Shown: positions 18,801 through 23,675, numbered from the stretch's first letter. The stretch: DNA of 64,000 bases from Plazaster borealis (GCA_021014325.1 CM037472.1:5456001-5520000), one strand, 5' to 3'. Numbers and translations: made by a program. The notes: generated from the letters alone by a model not told the origin.

Positions 18801-20333
18801 GTCGCTCAAGCCATGGCTAAAGCAAGTGAAGTGGACACCATACCTGGACATGGAGGAGGGACAGGGAAATCGCAGCAGCAGATCGACATGTCTATGGTGA
18901 GTTTGTGTGAAGCTGTCACCATCTTTGTCTTGTTCCTTGTTTGCTAAAGCAATCATGAACGCTGATTCCCATTGACAAAACAGGTACCAGACTATGTTTC
19001 CTACCAGCCTCATTTTGGATCCATTAGCCCCAATGGTCCCAAATCCTCCAATATTCTGTTCATGAAGTGTCCTGACTTTTTAGAATATGGGCCCAAATTC
19101 ATAGAGCTGTTTAACCACTTCACGTCGGATGAGGTGTATTTCCGCCAAATATTTCTTGACTGGTCTACATGGGAAACATTGGAAAATGTCAATTCAGGTC
19201 ATGACCTTTACTTTGACCTTTTTGGTTTGAGTGGAAGTAGGTCAGATCTTGTAGCCGATTGCGGCCGCTATGGGCATTTTGGTACAAGCTGTTTCCGGCC
19301 ACTATGGTCTCTAAGGGGTGGAGAGTATGTAGAATTTAGACAGCGGAAACAATTAAACACCTTACAGACATTATATCAAACTACTCTGTTTTTATGGGTT
19401 AGTTATGTCATTTGGACTTCTAGACTTTGTGTAACATCGCTTCAAAGAAAATGGTCACTGTTGGGGATTTGGTGAAACTAGCATATGGCCACTGAGGGTT
19501 TTTCATTGGATTAAAACGTTCAATACGTCACAGTGTGGAAGAGGTTCCTGGTTTTATTGTGCAATCACTGATTGGCTGAGTGGTCAAGAGCACCGGACTC
19601 AAGCTCTGGTGTTTCTGATCAGCAGGATACCTGGTCTTGACACTTGTGTCCTTAAGCAAGGCACTTAACCATTATTGCTTCGTCCTTTGGATGGTATGTG
19701 AAGCCGTTGGTCCAGTGTGTTGTGTAATGCACGTAAAAGAACCTAGTACACTTATCGTTAAGAGAAGGGGTTCGCCCAGGTGTTTCTGGCAGTGGCTGCC
19801 GAGTGCATCGCAGCACCTTGTAAACCCTTATAAAGTGCTACATGAATCGGTCTCATAATTCATAAAAACTTCAACAACAAAAACCTGTCTTGAGACTTTG
19901 TGTAACATTGCTTCAAAGAAAATGGTGACTATTGGGGATTTGGCGAAACTAGCATATGGCCACTGAGGGCGTTTCATTGGTTAAAACATTCAATACGTCA
20001 CAACAAGGAAGAGGTTGCTGGCTTTATTGCGCAAACACTGATTACACGGTGCGAGCATGACTGCTGCCGGGATACGTCGTTCAAACTCTCAAGCACTAGC
20101 ATGGATTCCCCTCGCGAACTGTCCTGAAAATAATACAAACACGATTAACCAATCCAATATGTTAACTTTAAAACAAACAGCTCGGCCAGCTGGAGGGAAT
20201 TACGATGGACTTCGGCGAAAGCGATGAGAAATCTCGGGAGAACTTGATCAAATCTCACTACACCACGCGCTTGGCTCAGCTGACTGCCCAGCGACAGGTC
20301 GTGGACGGCAAGGTCGTCAACTTCAGCTCGGAG
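821..20333 (+). CDS. PPP1R21: PPP1R21 (KLRAQ1 / FERRY subunit 2), 16 coding exons, 3' end missing
   Basis: Joining 16 exons gives an open 709-codon reading frame with no internal stop and consistent phases. The protein is collinear with vertebrate PPP1R21: a start like MADIQTKYQKLAQEFAK, the KLRAQNQVLKK motif that names the family (residues 17-27), a long N-terminal coiled coil to about residue 220, a helical middle region with HTYTEQR and YLHENASY blocks (about 270-310), LPYQL plus SLEEEC near 355-364, and a second coiled coil with RILLSSTES and EGLAQQ (about 551-565). Family knowledge: PPP1R21 is a core coiled-coil subunit of the Rab5 effector FERRY complex, which links mRNAs to early endosomes; it was first named as a protein phosphatase 1 regulatory subunit. 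The vertebrate protein is about 780 residues, so roughly the last 85, including the TTKRSYEDQ motif, are not seen here. Identity is secure; exact exon edges are hand-read. Confidence 0.95.
872..2132. other. Intron 1, 5' part
   Basis: Apart from the foldback at 1151-1215 this is AT-rich intronic DNA with a C-tract near 1565-1575 and CAAACA-rich low complexity near 1670-1715. No coding signal was seen. Confidence 0.5.
1151..1215. repeat. Perfect 26-bp-arm foldback in intron 1
   Basis: The arm at 1151-1176 is exactly the reverse complement of 1190-1215, with a 13-base loop. Imperfect pairing continues outward: TTACTCCTAG on the left matches CTAGGAGTAGTAA on the right, with a short insertion on the left. 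It could be a recent inverted duplication or a small foldback transposon. Transcribed as part of intron 1 it would form a stable hairpin. No second copy was noticed in the window. Confidence 0.85.
2133..2493 (+). mobile_element. TA-flanked MITE, family A copy 1 (intron 1)
   Basis: About 361 bp bounded by inverted ends (AAGACACTGGACACCTTTGG at left; the complement of AAGGCACTGGACACTATTGG at right) and by TA on both sides. Internal blocks such as TTGTCAAAGACCAGT and GAAAAAACACCCTTGT recur in the copies at 29423, 32447 and 41680. There is no coding capacity, so this is a non-autonomous DNA transposon; TA duplication points to the Tc1/mariner class by inference. Confidence 0.85.
2876..2944 (+). 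CDS. PPP1R21: PPP1R21 coding exon 2
   Basis: Acceptor tttttgcag, donor AAG|gtatgt, 23 codons in phase 0. It encodes LRAQNQVLKKAVVDEQ followed by GKQNVLK, almost identical to the vertebrate KLRAQ block. This is the most diagnostic exon for the family and begins the long N-terminal coiled coil. Confidence 0.96.
3023..3590 (+). repeat. Five-copy ~115-bp tandem repeat (intron 2)
   Basis: The phrase CCCTCCTACTGTCTGAC recurs (slightly varied) at 3023, 3138, 3253, 3368 and 3480, giving spacings of 115, 115, 115 and 112 bp. Each unit contains TATCATCCACTGTGGTTTTG and TGTGGTGAATGCAT. The third unit has lost the GGTTTTGAATG part. The even spacing indicates unequal crossing-over or slippage amplification. 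Confidence 0.9.
3839..4032 (+). repeat. Dispersed repeat L, copy 1
   Basis: Shares AATCTCCCTGATTATGGAAAC, TTGAATGTA and CTCCCTGATTGCAAG blocks in the same order with 52346-52530. It lies immediately upstream of the MITE at 4050. Class unknown, non-coding. Confidence 0.7.
4050..4438 (+). mobile_element. TA-flanked MITE, family B copy 1 (intron 2)
   Basis: Ends are AAGGGATTGTATACCTTTGG and the complement of CAGGGTCTGTATACGTTTGG, with TA on each side. Internal blocks GGTAGCGTTTTTGAGATATT and CAAAGCTGCTGTACTTCTTA recur at 16173-16527 and 54259-54658. Its organisation parallels family A, but the terminal and internal sequences differ. The right end lies 79 bp upstream of exon 3. Confidence 0.87.
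4517..4663 (+). CDS. PPP1R21: PPP1R21 coding exon 3
   Basis: Acceptor ctacacag, donor AAG|gtatag, 49 codons in phase 0. The peptide runs from DGVKEKDQKLRK through IDSLSFRNQQLTKRV and LQDELEAAEGKGKKNK, matching the vertebrate MDSLTFRNLQLAKRV and GKKNK segments. Heptad-rich coiled coil ending in a basic Lys-rich stretch. Confidence 0.95.
4664..5204. other. Intron 3, 5' part
   Basis: No exon and no clear element. A YY1-like CGGCCATCTTGGTTTTCTCC at about 4946 is intronic and of unknown meaning. Confidence 0.4.
5205..5333 (-). mobile_element. Family A MITE fragment, antisense
   Basis: Read on the minus strand, this matches the left third of family A (TTGGTAATTGTCAAAGACCA then CCAACATATACATGAAATAA and GAGCTCAATCGGTCAT). 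The remainder of the element is absent, so it is a truncated relic in intron 3. Confidence 0.75.
5704..6113 (+). mobile_element. Element G, full-length copy (intron 3)
   Basis: Starts CAGGGCTCGACTTTTGG and ends with its near complement (AATTAGAGCCCTGA), so it has short inverted ends. Internal phrases AATCCACAAGACCGCAAGGC, GAGAAGATTTATCTCC and CTGGCCTCGGTCCTGTGGTC recur at 35060, 53971, 55129 and 62100. It ends 27 bp upstream of exon 4. Non-coding, about 410 bp. Confidence 0.75.
6141..6236 (+). CDS. PPP1R21: PPP1R21 coding exon 4
   Basis: Acceptor acctccatag, 32 codons in phase 0, ending SKIEENERLHKE, which matches vertebrate KIEENERLH. The preceding stretch (ADHGVSNRGAAPG) is the variable low-complexity linker seen at this place in the family. 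The donor is GAG|gtcaga, a weak site lacking A at +3 and G at +5, so inclusion or retention may vary; read-through meets a stop after about 12 codons. Confidence 0.92.
6428..6650 (-). mobile_element. tRNA-derived SINE, family 3 copy 1 (intron 4)
   Basis: The minus strand shows a tRNA-like head with a B-box-like GTGGGTTCAAATCACACCC and A-box-like GGTTGTCTAGTGGTAAGAC, then a tRNA-unrelated tail ending TTTGGTTTTACCCAT, with ATT-rich sequence on the other side. A closely similar element lies at 8138-8392. Mismatched stems make a functional tRNA unlikely. Confidence 0.8.
6729..6840 (-). mobile_element. SINE family 1 head fragment (intron 4)
   Basis: Minus-strand Ser/Leu-like tRNA head: GTGGCCGAGTGG (A box) then GGTTCGAATCCCGGTCATGG (B box) and CACTTGTATCCTTGAGCAAG. 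The 3' body present in full copies (for example 17113) is missing. Confidence 0.75.
6841..7765. other. Intron 4, 3' part
   Basis: AT-rich intronic DNA without a recognised repeat or exon until the acceptor of exon 5 (aatgtcacag). Open frames here are short and show no family resemblance. Confidence 0.4.
7766..7957 (+). CDS. PPP1R21: PPP1R21 coding exon 5
   Basis: Acceptor tgtcacag, donor GAG|gtttgt, 64 codons in phase 0. Encodes VYESTNTHQQAVMQLQDKL, ALEGRASQHQ and ETVERLQQEKAMLEVKLQA, aligned with the vertebrate RLATLETEAAQHQ and ETIEKLQNDKAKLEVK. Continuous coiled coil with very high Gln/Glu content. Confidence 0.95.
8138..8392 (-). mobile_element. tRNA-derived SINE, family 3 copy 2, with 13-bp target duplication (intron 5)
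   Basis: The element is flanked by the direct repeat AAAAGTCATGATT at 8125-8137 and 8393-8405, a classic target-site duplication of LINE-mediated insertion. On the minus strand it carries GGTGGTCTAGTTGGTAAGAC (A box region) and GTGGGTTCGAATCCCACCCG (B box), then a body ending GGGTAAACCAAATAAC. The intact duplication suggests a fairly young insertion. Confidence 0.9.
8406..9466. other. Intron 5, 3' part
   Basis: Intronic. Around 8913-9120 there is an acceptor-like site followed by a 43-codon open frame, but it has no family match and the exon 5 to exon 6 junction is already continuous with the vertebrate protein. No other structure noted. Confidence 0.4.
9467..9593 (+). CDS. PPP1R21: PPP1R21 coding exon 6
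   Basis: Acceptor ttaatccag, donor ACAG|gtgagt. 42 codons plus one base: AREATIKAEKSTQKLESLQE then ELGGKVAWMTHIIQTKLPFNDT. The end matches vertebrate INEKVPFNDT. Phase 1, with the leftover G completed by exon 7. Confidence 0.95.
9594..9973. other. Intron 6
   Basis: A short 380-bp intron, AT-rich, with no repeat recognised. Confidence 0.6.
9974..10026 (+). CDS. PPP1R21: PPP1R21 coding exon 7 (53 bp)
   Basis: Acceptor tttgcttcag, donor CAG|gtaaga. With the split codon it reads EKRELNALNVPTHDRKHQ, matching vertebrate YNALNVPLHNRRHQ. A microexon-like 53 bp that restores phase 0; skipping would shift the frame. Element D begins only 17 bp beyond the donor. Confidence 0.95.
10044..10572 (+). mobile_element. 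Inverted-repeat element D, copy 1 (intron 7)
   Basis: Ends GTGCGTTCGATTAGCTTCCC and the near-complement GGGAAAGCTTATCGAACGCAC; about 530 bp. It contains an inner palindrome (GTCAGCCCCAAGT ... ACTTGGGGCTGAC) and a perfect TGACGTCA at about 10188. The same element lies in reverse at 18114-18618. Too short and frame-poor to encode a transposase. Confidence 0.85.
10573..11166. other. Intron 7, middle part
   Basis: Unique-looking intronic sequence between element D and element X. No coding or RNA gene signal. Confidence 0.4.
11167..11872 (+). mobile_element. Element X copy 1, split by a SINE (intron 7)
   Basis: Starts CACTAAGTGAAAGTAGTAGT and ends CAATGCCTCAAATCCCATAT; the two halves flank the SINE at 11359-11775. 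Without the SINE it is about 280-290 bp. The same element, split elsewhere by the same SINE family, is at 22590-23252. In this copy the phrase AGTAGAATAGTCTCCCGAAT shows a local duplication of about 50 bp. It ends 24 bp before exon 8. Confidence 0.82.
11359..11775 (+). mobile_element. SINE family 1, nested in element X, 7-bp target duplication
   Basis: Flanked by AAAGAAC at 11352-11358 and 11776-11782. Ser/Leu-tRNA-like head (A box region GTGACCAAGCGGATAAGAGC; B box GGGTTTGAATCCCAGTCG), body with GTAATGCACGTAAAAGAACC and AGAGAAGGGGTTCGCC, and an ATT-repeat tail. About 417 bp, essentially full length. Confidence 0.9.
11897..12046 (+). CDS. PPP1R21: PPP1R21 coding exon 8
   Basis: Acceptor tactcttcgacag, donor AAG|gtgagt, 50 codons in phase 0: MKTKEIIGQAHTLVKELCSG, then LSNLHTYTEQRSKIFPIDSS and TGPISMVNQK. 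Vertebrates have FHTYTEQRIQIFPVDS and SPLNQK at this place. It opens the helical middle domain. Confidence 0.96.
12187..12437 (-). mobile_element. SINE family 1, antisense member of a head-to-head pair (intron 8)
   Basis: The minus strand reads a degenerate tRNA-like head, B box GAGTTCGAGTCCCTGTCGTC, then the family body (AACCATTATTGCTTCGTCCT, GAGAAGGGGTTCGCC). A short + strand scrap of the head (TGTGGTTAAGAGCACCAGAC at about 12096) precedes it. Its head abuts the head of the next element. Confidence 0.8.
12436..12690 (+). mobile_element. SINE family 1 subfamily, sense member of the pair (intron 8)
   Basis: Contains GTGAGTTCGAGTCCCGGTCG (B box) and the body, but ends with GGTTCACATAGCAACC and CTTGTTTACAGGTTTCCTC rather than the usual 3' part. 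The antisense copy at 63126-63300 shares this ending, so it defines a subfamily. With 12187-12437 it makes a large inverted repeat. Confidence 0.78.
12697..12838 (+). mobile_element. Short tRNA-derived SINE, family 4 copy 1 (intron 8)
   Basis: B box CAGGTTCAACTCCTGCGC, then the family tail AATTTTCTTTATTCAACCCA and TTCCCTTGTGGTTTATTAAT. The A-box half is degraded. Related copies occur at 28850, 30355, 30620, 32095, 37996, 49800 and 59598. Confidence 0.75.
12900..13226 (+). mobile_element. Inverted-repeat element E, ends 26 bp before exon 9
   Basis: Outer ends are CTATAGACCCCTTTCA and TGCAAGGGGTCTATAG, true inverted repeats. The centre holds a second head-to-head pair (GTAAGGGGTCTATAGAAAT then AATAGACCCCCTTGCATAAC at about 13048-13098), so it is a double palindrome or two nested copies. 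CpG-rich interior, no coding capacity. Confidence 0.82.
13253..13354 (+). CDS. PPP1R21: PPP1R21 coding exon 9
   Basis: Acceptor ttgtctttgcag, donor CTA|gtaaga, 34 codons in phase 0: FCSYLHENASYLRPLEQAFK then NFQDNIKEESLTTL. Vertebrate equivalent: YLHENASYVRPLEEGM. Helical middle domain. Confidence 0.96.
13355..13929. other. Intron 9
   Basis: 575 bp, AT-rich, with a short ATA microsatellite near 13630. No element recognised. Confidence 0.5.
13930..14018 (+). CDS. PPP1R21: PPP1R21 coding exon 10
   Basis: Acceptor tttttcttgcag, donor AAG|gtgagt. 29 codons plus two bases: ETATELQDFSAKFSLYVAYL then QKLLPYQLL. Vertebrate: FLRKILPYQLK. The split AG+C codon gives Ser at the junction with exon 11. 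Confidence 0.96.
14267..14496 (+). CDS. PPP1R21: PPP1R21 coding exon 11 (largest, 230 bp)
   Basis: Acceptor ctctaacccccag, donor AAAG|gtgaga. Reads SLEEECAISTCPQTLESRNM, then a helix with FVKLETYLTALAAVS and FFEKMCECCQSISFVIK. Vertebrate: SLEEECESSLC, ELSQDMKKM, FEKLQTYIALLALPS. GC-rich third positions here contrast with the surrounding introns. Confidence 0.96.
14637..14830 (+). repeat. GGTCTCGG/ACTGTAAGGTCT minisatellite (intron 11)
   Basis: About 30-bp variable units built from GGTCTCGGTCT, CTAGGACTGTGAGG and CGGACTGTAAGGTCTTGG blocks. The minus strand is open for 111 codons (14578-14913) as a Pro/Arg/Ser-rich string, which follows from the repeat and is not evidence of a gene. Confidence 0.85.
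15247..15374 (+). CDS. PPP1R21: PPP1R21 coding exon 12
   Basis: Acceptor cgcatgcag, donor AAA|gtaaga. With the split codon: DVSKNYNFKVSLEHQLPTAS, QKLRTTDECVVSSLISLV, TCTGK. Vertebrate: DISKHYS, LPTATQKLITTNDC, TNGAGK. Phase returns to 0. Confidence 0.96.
15391..15680 (+). repeat. Element J, tandem copy 1 (intron 12)
   Basis: A 290-bp unit starting ATTAGTTATTAC and containing GCGCTTCTGCATGTAATATC, GATATAGGACGCAAATGCGC and CAATCAGAATCGAATATTCA. It begins 16 bp beyond the exon 12 donor and is followed directly by a second, diverged copy. Confidence 0.88.
15681..15975 (+). repeat. Element J, tandem copy 2 (intron 12)
   Basis: Repeats the unit of 15391-15680 in the same orientation, starting again at ATTAGTTATTAC, with about 10-15% visible differences (for example TTGACGCGTAGCTTTAAATAG where copy 1 has TAGATGCGCAG). 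Divergence implies the duplication is not recent, or that two insertions share one hotspot. Confidence 0.86.
16173..16527 (+). mobile_element. TA-flanked MITE, family B copy 2 (intron 12)
   Basis: Ends TAGGGATGGTATACGTTTG and AAACATAGACAGACCCTT, TA on both sides, with the family blocks GGTAGCACTTTTGAGATATT and CAAAGCTGCTGTACTTCTTA. Slightly shorter than copy 1 through an internal deletion after ACACAATCTGAG. Confidence 0.87.
16754..16921 (+). CDS. PPP1R21: PPP1R21 coding exon 13
   Basis: Acceptor tcgtcttttcag, donor AAG|gtagga, 56 codons in phase 0: IANFTKSNLEFLSAPAG, TSQFEGAVTSPAVSVF, RLKAVEYIASLSK. Vertebrate: IASFFSNNLDYFIASLS, then FISPLSAECMLQYKKKAAAY. Less conserved than neighbours but clearly collinear. 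Confidence 0.94.
17113..17495 (+). mobile_element. SINE family 1, full-length copy (intron 13)
   Basis: The cleanest head in the window: GTCGTGGCCGAGTGGTCAAG (A box) and GTGGGTTCGAGTCCTGGTCG (B box), then the body (TGTGTTGTGTAATGCACATA, AGAGAAGGGGTTTGCCCC), AATAATGATAAGCGCTTTGA and a (TTA)n tail. Internal RNA polymerase III promoter elements are intact, but the stem mismatches and long body rule out a tRNA gene. Confidence 0.9.
17590..17784 (+). CDS. PPP1R21: PPP1R21 coding exon 14
   Basis: Acceptor ctcactctag, donor CAG|gtaggt, 65 codons in phase 0. Contains VPYQRAIHNQRILLSSTESQ, EGLAQQLATTSEKISQLEQD and REHWKLESQLVQIKLAKEVQ. Vertebrate: NRRILLSSTESREGLAQQ and KISKLEQEKEHWMLEAQL. This starts the second coiled coil and is among the best conserved parts. 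Confidence 0.97.
17785..18113. other. Intron 14, 5' part
   Basis: No element recognised. Ordinary intronic sequence between exon 14 and element D copy 2. Confidence 0.4.
18114..18618 (-). mobile_element. Inverted-repeat element D, copy 2 in opposite orientation (intron 14)
   Basis: Ends GGGTGCATTCGATTAGCTTC and GAAGCTAATCGAACGCACCC. The interior is the reverse of 10044-10572 (GGTGGCCACTGAGAAAGTTT, CACCTCGGTCAGCCCCAAGT). It lies about 100 bp upstream of exon 15. The two copies form a potential 0.5-kb inverted repeat enclosing exons 8-14. Confidence 0.86.
18720..18896 (+). CDS. PPP1R21: PPP1R21 coding exon 15
   Basis: Acceptor ttttttgctctccaacag, donor ATG|gtgagt, 59 codons in phase 0. Coiled-coil start KCVVIEEELRRL followed by a Gly/Ser-rich linker (HSGGKGVSPVDQGSM, IPGHGGGTGKSQQQ). 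This corresponds to the poorly conserved linker of vertebrate PPP1R21, so support comes from phase, splice sites and position. Confidence 0.9.
19195..19320 (+). repeat. Dispersed repeat K, partial copy 1 (intron 15)
   Basis: Shares GGTCATGACCTTTACTTTGA, GGAAGTAGGTCA and CGGCCGCTATGGGCATTTTG with 40983-41335 and 59868-60190. Only the right part of the element is present. A long open frame covers it (18972-19475) but shows no protein family resemblance. Confidence 0.7.
19421..20041 (+). repeat. ~150-bp direct duplication flanking a SINE (intron 15)
   Basis: 19421-19569 and 19890-20041 are near-identical (GACTTTGTGTAACAT, TTCAAAGAAAATGGT, AACTAGCATATGGCCACTGA, CAATACGTCACA). A SINE family 1 copy sits between them. 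The duplicated length is far more than a target-site duplication, so this is a segmental duplication or a product of ectopic recombination. Confidence 0.85.
19569..19893 (+). mobile_element. SINE family 1, between the duplicated flanks (intron 15)
   Basis: Head GATTGGCTGAGTGGTCAAGA (A box); the B-box region is damaged (AGCAGGATACCTGGTCTTG, losing GGTTCGA). Body GTGTTGTGTAATGCACGTAA and AGAGAAGGGGTTCGCCC is intact. The ATT tail is missing. Confidence 0.82.
20181..20333 (+). CDS. PPP1R21: PPP1R21 coding exon 16 (last one found)
   Basis: 51 codons in phase 0, donor GAG|gtaagt. Contains ITMDFGESDEKSRENLIKSH, YTTRLAQLTAQRQVVDGKVV and NFSSE, matching vertebrate VESREDLIKNHYMARIVEL, TSQLQLADSKSVHFYAE. 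The acceptor (acattaaaac-type, aaacaaacag) lacks a good pyrimidine tract. After this exon the next family residues (CRALSKRL in vertebrates) cannot be found downstream. Confidence 0.94.
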
Positions 20334-20861
20334 GTAAGTGGCCCTCTGTTGTTGACTTTTAGTCGGTGGTCTAACAAAATCTTGTTGAGCATTTTACATA
20401 TGACCATATCTACAAATCACTCGTGCACAGTCCCTTGTGTGCGCACATGTTTGTTTGATTGTTTGTTTGTTTGTTTGGTTTATTTCCATCTGCACAACAA
20501 ACTTGAAAATACATTAATTAACAACAGTTATAATTGTTAATGAATATGTAATAAGGTACAAATGGAGGTAACATCCAGAGCAGCCTGTGTAACCCTCCTG
20601 TAGTGGAGTACCCAGACTGCTATTGGTTCATTGTATCAACACTATACTAATTGCATGTGGAAATGCATGATAATAATAAAAGGTAATATGCTATCTCTAG
20701 GTCAACTAATAATATGAATACAAATATGATAAAGAAAACAATGAAGTATTTAATGCCCTGCTGATTTAGAACATGAATGACACGATGACATGTGGCTTAA
20801 GCCTGAGTGGTATATATCAGTGTGTCTTTCAAATGCCCAGTTTTTAGCTTTCGGCAATAGG
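20334..20861. other. Start of intron 16
   Basis: (TTTG)n low complexity near 20455-20480, otherwise ordinary intronic DNA with ATA-rich stretches. No exon candidate. Confidence 0.5.
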
Positions 20862-21006
20862 AGACTTTTGGGGACTCTAGGTGGCAGCAGACTTACCAGG
20901 TAAATCCATTGTTCTTGGAAATGTGCACATGCTCAGAATTACGTAGACAATGGATATTTACCTGGTAAGTCTGCCGCCACCTAGCGTTCAAAAGTCTCCC
21001 ATTGTC
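20862..21006. mobile_element. Snapback element I
   Basis: The left arm from about 20862 (CAATAGGAGACTTTTGGG, AGGTGGCAGCAGACTTACCA, GGTAAATCCATTG) is complementary to the right arm ending at 21005 (CAATGGATATTTACCTGG, TAAGTCTGCCGCCACCTA, AAAAGTCTCCCATTG). About 55-bp arms with few mismatches and a 35-base spacer. Probably a very short MITE. Confidence 0.85.
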
Positions 21007-21559
21007 AATGTTTGACCCATTGTTTACACGTAGGTGTTTTGTGGGTGAGAAATTTGTAAGTTAAGGCTTAAAGACTGTCATATGAATCTCTCAAAAAATT
21101 CCCCTCTTCAAGTTGCAGTTTGGCACACTGGATTATGGTATTTTGCTGATTGTTTCAAAGGTTGACTACATAGCATTATTAAGCAATGGAACAGTTGTGT
21201 TTTGATGGCTAGCAGTGTTGGTCAAAATGAACGATGAAATCATGCCCTTGATCGTGATACTTTTGCTGTTATTTGAAATGGTGGCTACATATGCAGTTGC
21301 GGCTAAAAACCCAATCCATATGTGAGGCTCCGTTCTTAAGTGGGATTTGAACTGGGGTTCGCAGAGGTGATAGGCATGGACAGAAATCACTAAACCAACC
21401 TGAACGCCAGAAGAGTGTATGGACATTCTTTGGACATCTTTACGTGTAATTTAGAGTCCTGCTTAATCTGTCATTCACATGTTAAAGTACTCAATGTTAA
21501 CAACCTTTTTTTCCCCCAACAACTTTGGCCCCCCTTTACTCCAGAAAACACACAAAACA

Positions 21560-21835
21560 AGCACACGCATTTTCGTGCAAGATATGACGTTTTTGCAAAA
21601 TTGAGACACAACTTTTTTTCGACGACATCATGCAATAGCCCGGATGTACACACAAAACAAGTACACACCGAGATACAACGTTTTTGCAAGGAGCATTTTC
21701 GTGCAAGATACAATGTTTTTCCAAAATTGAGATACAACTTTTTTGCATGGAGCATTTTCGTGCAAGATATGATGCTCTTCAAAAAATTTAGATACAAGAT
21801 TTATGCGGCGATTTCATGCATTTTCGTTGCAGTTT
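21560..21835 (+). repeat. Minisatellite with CATTTTCGTGCAAGATA units
   Basis: GCATTTTCGTGCAAGATA recurs at about 21568, 21692 and 21752, each followed by a T-rich segment and AAATTGAGATACAACTTTTTT. ACACACAAAACAAG also recurs at 21547 and 21648. The covering open frame (21415-21870) is repetitive and shows no known domain. Confidence 0.8.
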
Positions 21836-22266
21836 TCCCAAGTCCTTTCCCCCCCCCCGGGATCACATAATGCATGTCTGTGTAGATTTACGGACAGGTA
21901 TCTAGCAGCTCCCAAGGGCCCTCATACCTCCATGCTTAAACAGGACGTCGTATATTGTGAGGTTTAATGTAGATAGACATTGTTTGGTTTGGATCCGTGG
22001 GTTCCTGGTAGAATTCATCCCCACTGGAGCAATAGATGTCAAGATGGTAAACAGACAATCTCTCCTGTACAAACACTCGTCTTGGCTCTGTGTACATTGT
22101 AATGCATACATTTATTTTTCAGTGTAGATACGTTTATACTTGATTGACTTTGAATAAATACTGCCCCCCTCTCTTCAAGATAGATATTAAGTTAATGTGT
22201 GCTTAGTGCCGTTTCGTAGTAGAAAATCCACAGATACAGGTGTCAACGTTTTAAGTTCTGAACACC

Positions 22267-22545
22267 TGGGGCAAATTTCATAGTGCTGCTTAATAACGGT
22301 AAGCAAGCAGGAAAAATTTGCTGCTTAAGCGTAAGTGTATTTTCACAGGTTAGCAAGAAAATTAGGCGACCAGCTGCCGTGTCCACCATGGATTTGCATT
22401 GTTACGTCATTCATTTTCTTACAGTAAACACCGGAAGATTAGTATGCATTTTCGTGTGCTCACGGTTAGCAGCGCTATGAAATGGAAACTCTCACGCAGT
22501 TAGCACAAAATCGGCCGTTAAGCAGCTCTATGAAATTAGACCCTG
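22267..22545 (+). mobile_element. Palindromic element C, copy 1
   Basis: Begins GGGCAAATTTCATAGTGCTGC and ends AAGCAGCTCTATGAAATTAGACCC. The interior is rich in GCTTA/TAAGC. Family C members recur at 23424, 26585, 28135, 29211, 43301, 61722 and 61892. Non-autonomous, no coding capacity. Confidence 0.8.
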
Positions 22546-22589
22546 CTCATTTCATTTATAGTAATACTGACTTTCTTAATCCCCCAATC

Positions 22590-23252
22590 CACTCAGTGAA
22601 AGTAGTAGTCCCGACCGATTTGCTACCTTCCGCCCAGGTAGTGTTTAAGAAGCAGGACAGTTATTTTGTGGCGTGTCGTGGCCGAGCGGATAAGAACACC
22701 GAACTCAAGCTCTGGTGTTTCTGATCAGCAGAGTGTGGGTTCGAATCCCAGTCGTGACACTTGTGTCCTTAAGCAAGGCACTTAACCACATGCTTCGTCC
22801 CCACATTAGCCGTAGGTCCCGTGTGTTGTGTAAAGCACGTAAAAGAAGACAGTGCACTTATCATACAGAGAAGGGGTTCGCCCTGGTGTTCCTGGTTTGA
22901 TTGGCTGCATATTGCGCCAGAGCACCTTGTAAACCATTACATGGTGCTATGCAAAGGAATAGGTCTCATACTTCAACACGTAACTCCATTTACCTTGTAG
23001 GAAAAATACTGAGCGCTTTGAGACACCCATCGGGAGTATAAAGCGCTATATAAGAACTGCGTAATATTATTATTATTATTATTTTCAGAAATTGGTAGTC
23101 TCCCGAATTCCGAAATCTACTCCGCGGCAGTAGAATACATAGCAAGACAAGTTCTCAAAGAACAAAATCTACACAGCAAAGTAGATCTACACATGGTGTT
23201 ACTGCAAACCGATGCATTGATACCTCACCATGCAATGCCTCAAATCCCATAT
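22590..23252 (+). mobile_element. Element X copy 2, split by a SINE at a different site
   Basis: Starts CACTCAGTGAAAGTAGTAGT and ends CAATGCCTCAAATCCCATAT. The left part stops after GAAGCAGGACAG, whereas copy 1 (11167) was interrupted only after CTCAAAGAAC. Comparing the two gives the uninterrupted element order unambiguously. Confidence 0.83.
22678..23078 (+). mobile_element. SINE family 1, nested in element X copy 2
   Basis: Flanked by TTATTTT at 22671-22677 and 23079-23085. Head GTGTCGTGGCCGAGCGGATA (A box) and GGGTTCGAATCCCAGTCGTG (B box); body ends AGCGCTATATAAGAACTGCG with an ATT tail. Differs from the 11359 copy by a small deletion near GCTTCGTCCCCAC. Confidence 0.88.
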
Positions 23253-23423
23253 TCTTTATTCTTGTCGTCCCTAGTGGGACATAAGGCCGCTGATTTCTGT
23301 AAGGTAATGTTTTTTACGGGTGGAGTTCTTATTACCACACCCAACTTCCAACCCGGAGGACTAGGTACTGAATTTTGTCTGGCCCCCTAACCTGGAGCCT
23401 GCCCAGCAACATGGTTGAACCTA

Positions 23424-23630
23424 CCAGGGCCCAATTTCATAGAACTGCTAAAGCAGAAAATAATATTGTTAACATGTTTTAGCTTAGTAGAAATGAGCAG
23501 GATGCCAGTCACAATTTGTATATGTTACCTGGTAGTTTGGCTGGTAACCTTATTCTCGTAAGCATAATTTTTGTTGTGCTTAGCAATTTTGTATGCTTTA
23601 AGCAGCTCTATTAGCATAAATCTCCATTGG
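23424..23630 (+). mobile_element. Palindromic element C, copy 2
   Basis: Begins CCAGGGCCCAATTTCATAGA and contains GGATGCCAGTCACAATTTG and AACCTTATTCTCGTAAGC. The right end (AAGCAGCTCTATTAGC) is degraded. Confidence 0.75.
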
Positions 23631-23675
23631 TATAGCTTTCAGGATCATTGAAACACACAAGCCTCTCCAACACAA

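Noticed and set aside
18972..19475. 167-codon + strand open frame
   Set aside because: Lies in intron 15, overlaps dispersed repeat K and the start of the duplicated segment, and resembles no protein family; exons 15 and 16 join cleanly without it.
21415..21870. 151-codon open frame with repeated RARYDVFAKLRHNFF-like peptide
   Set aside because: The peptide repetition follows the DNA minisatellite, with T-rich biased composition and no splice or start context.
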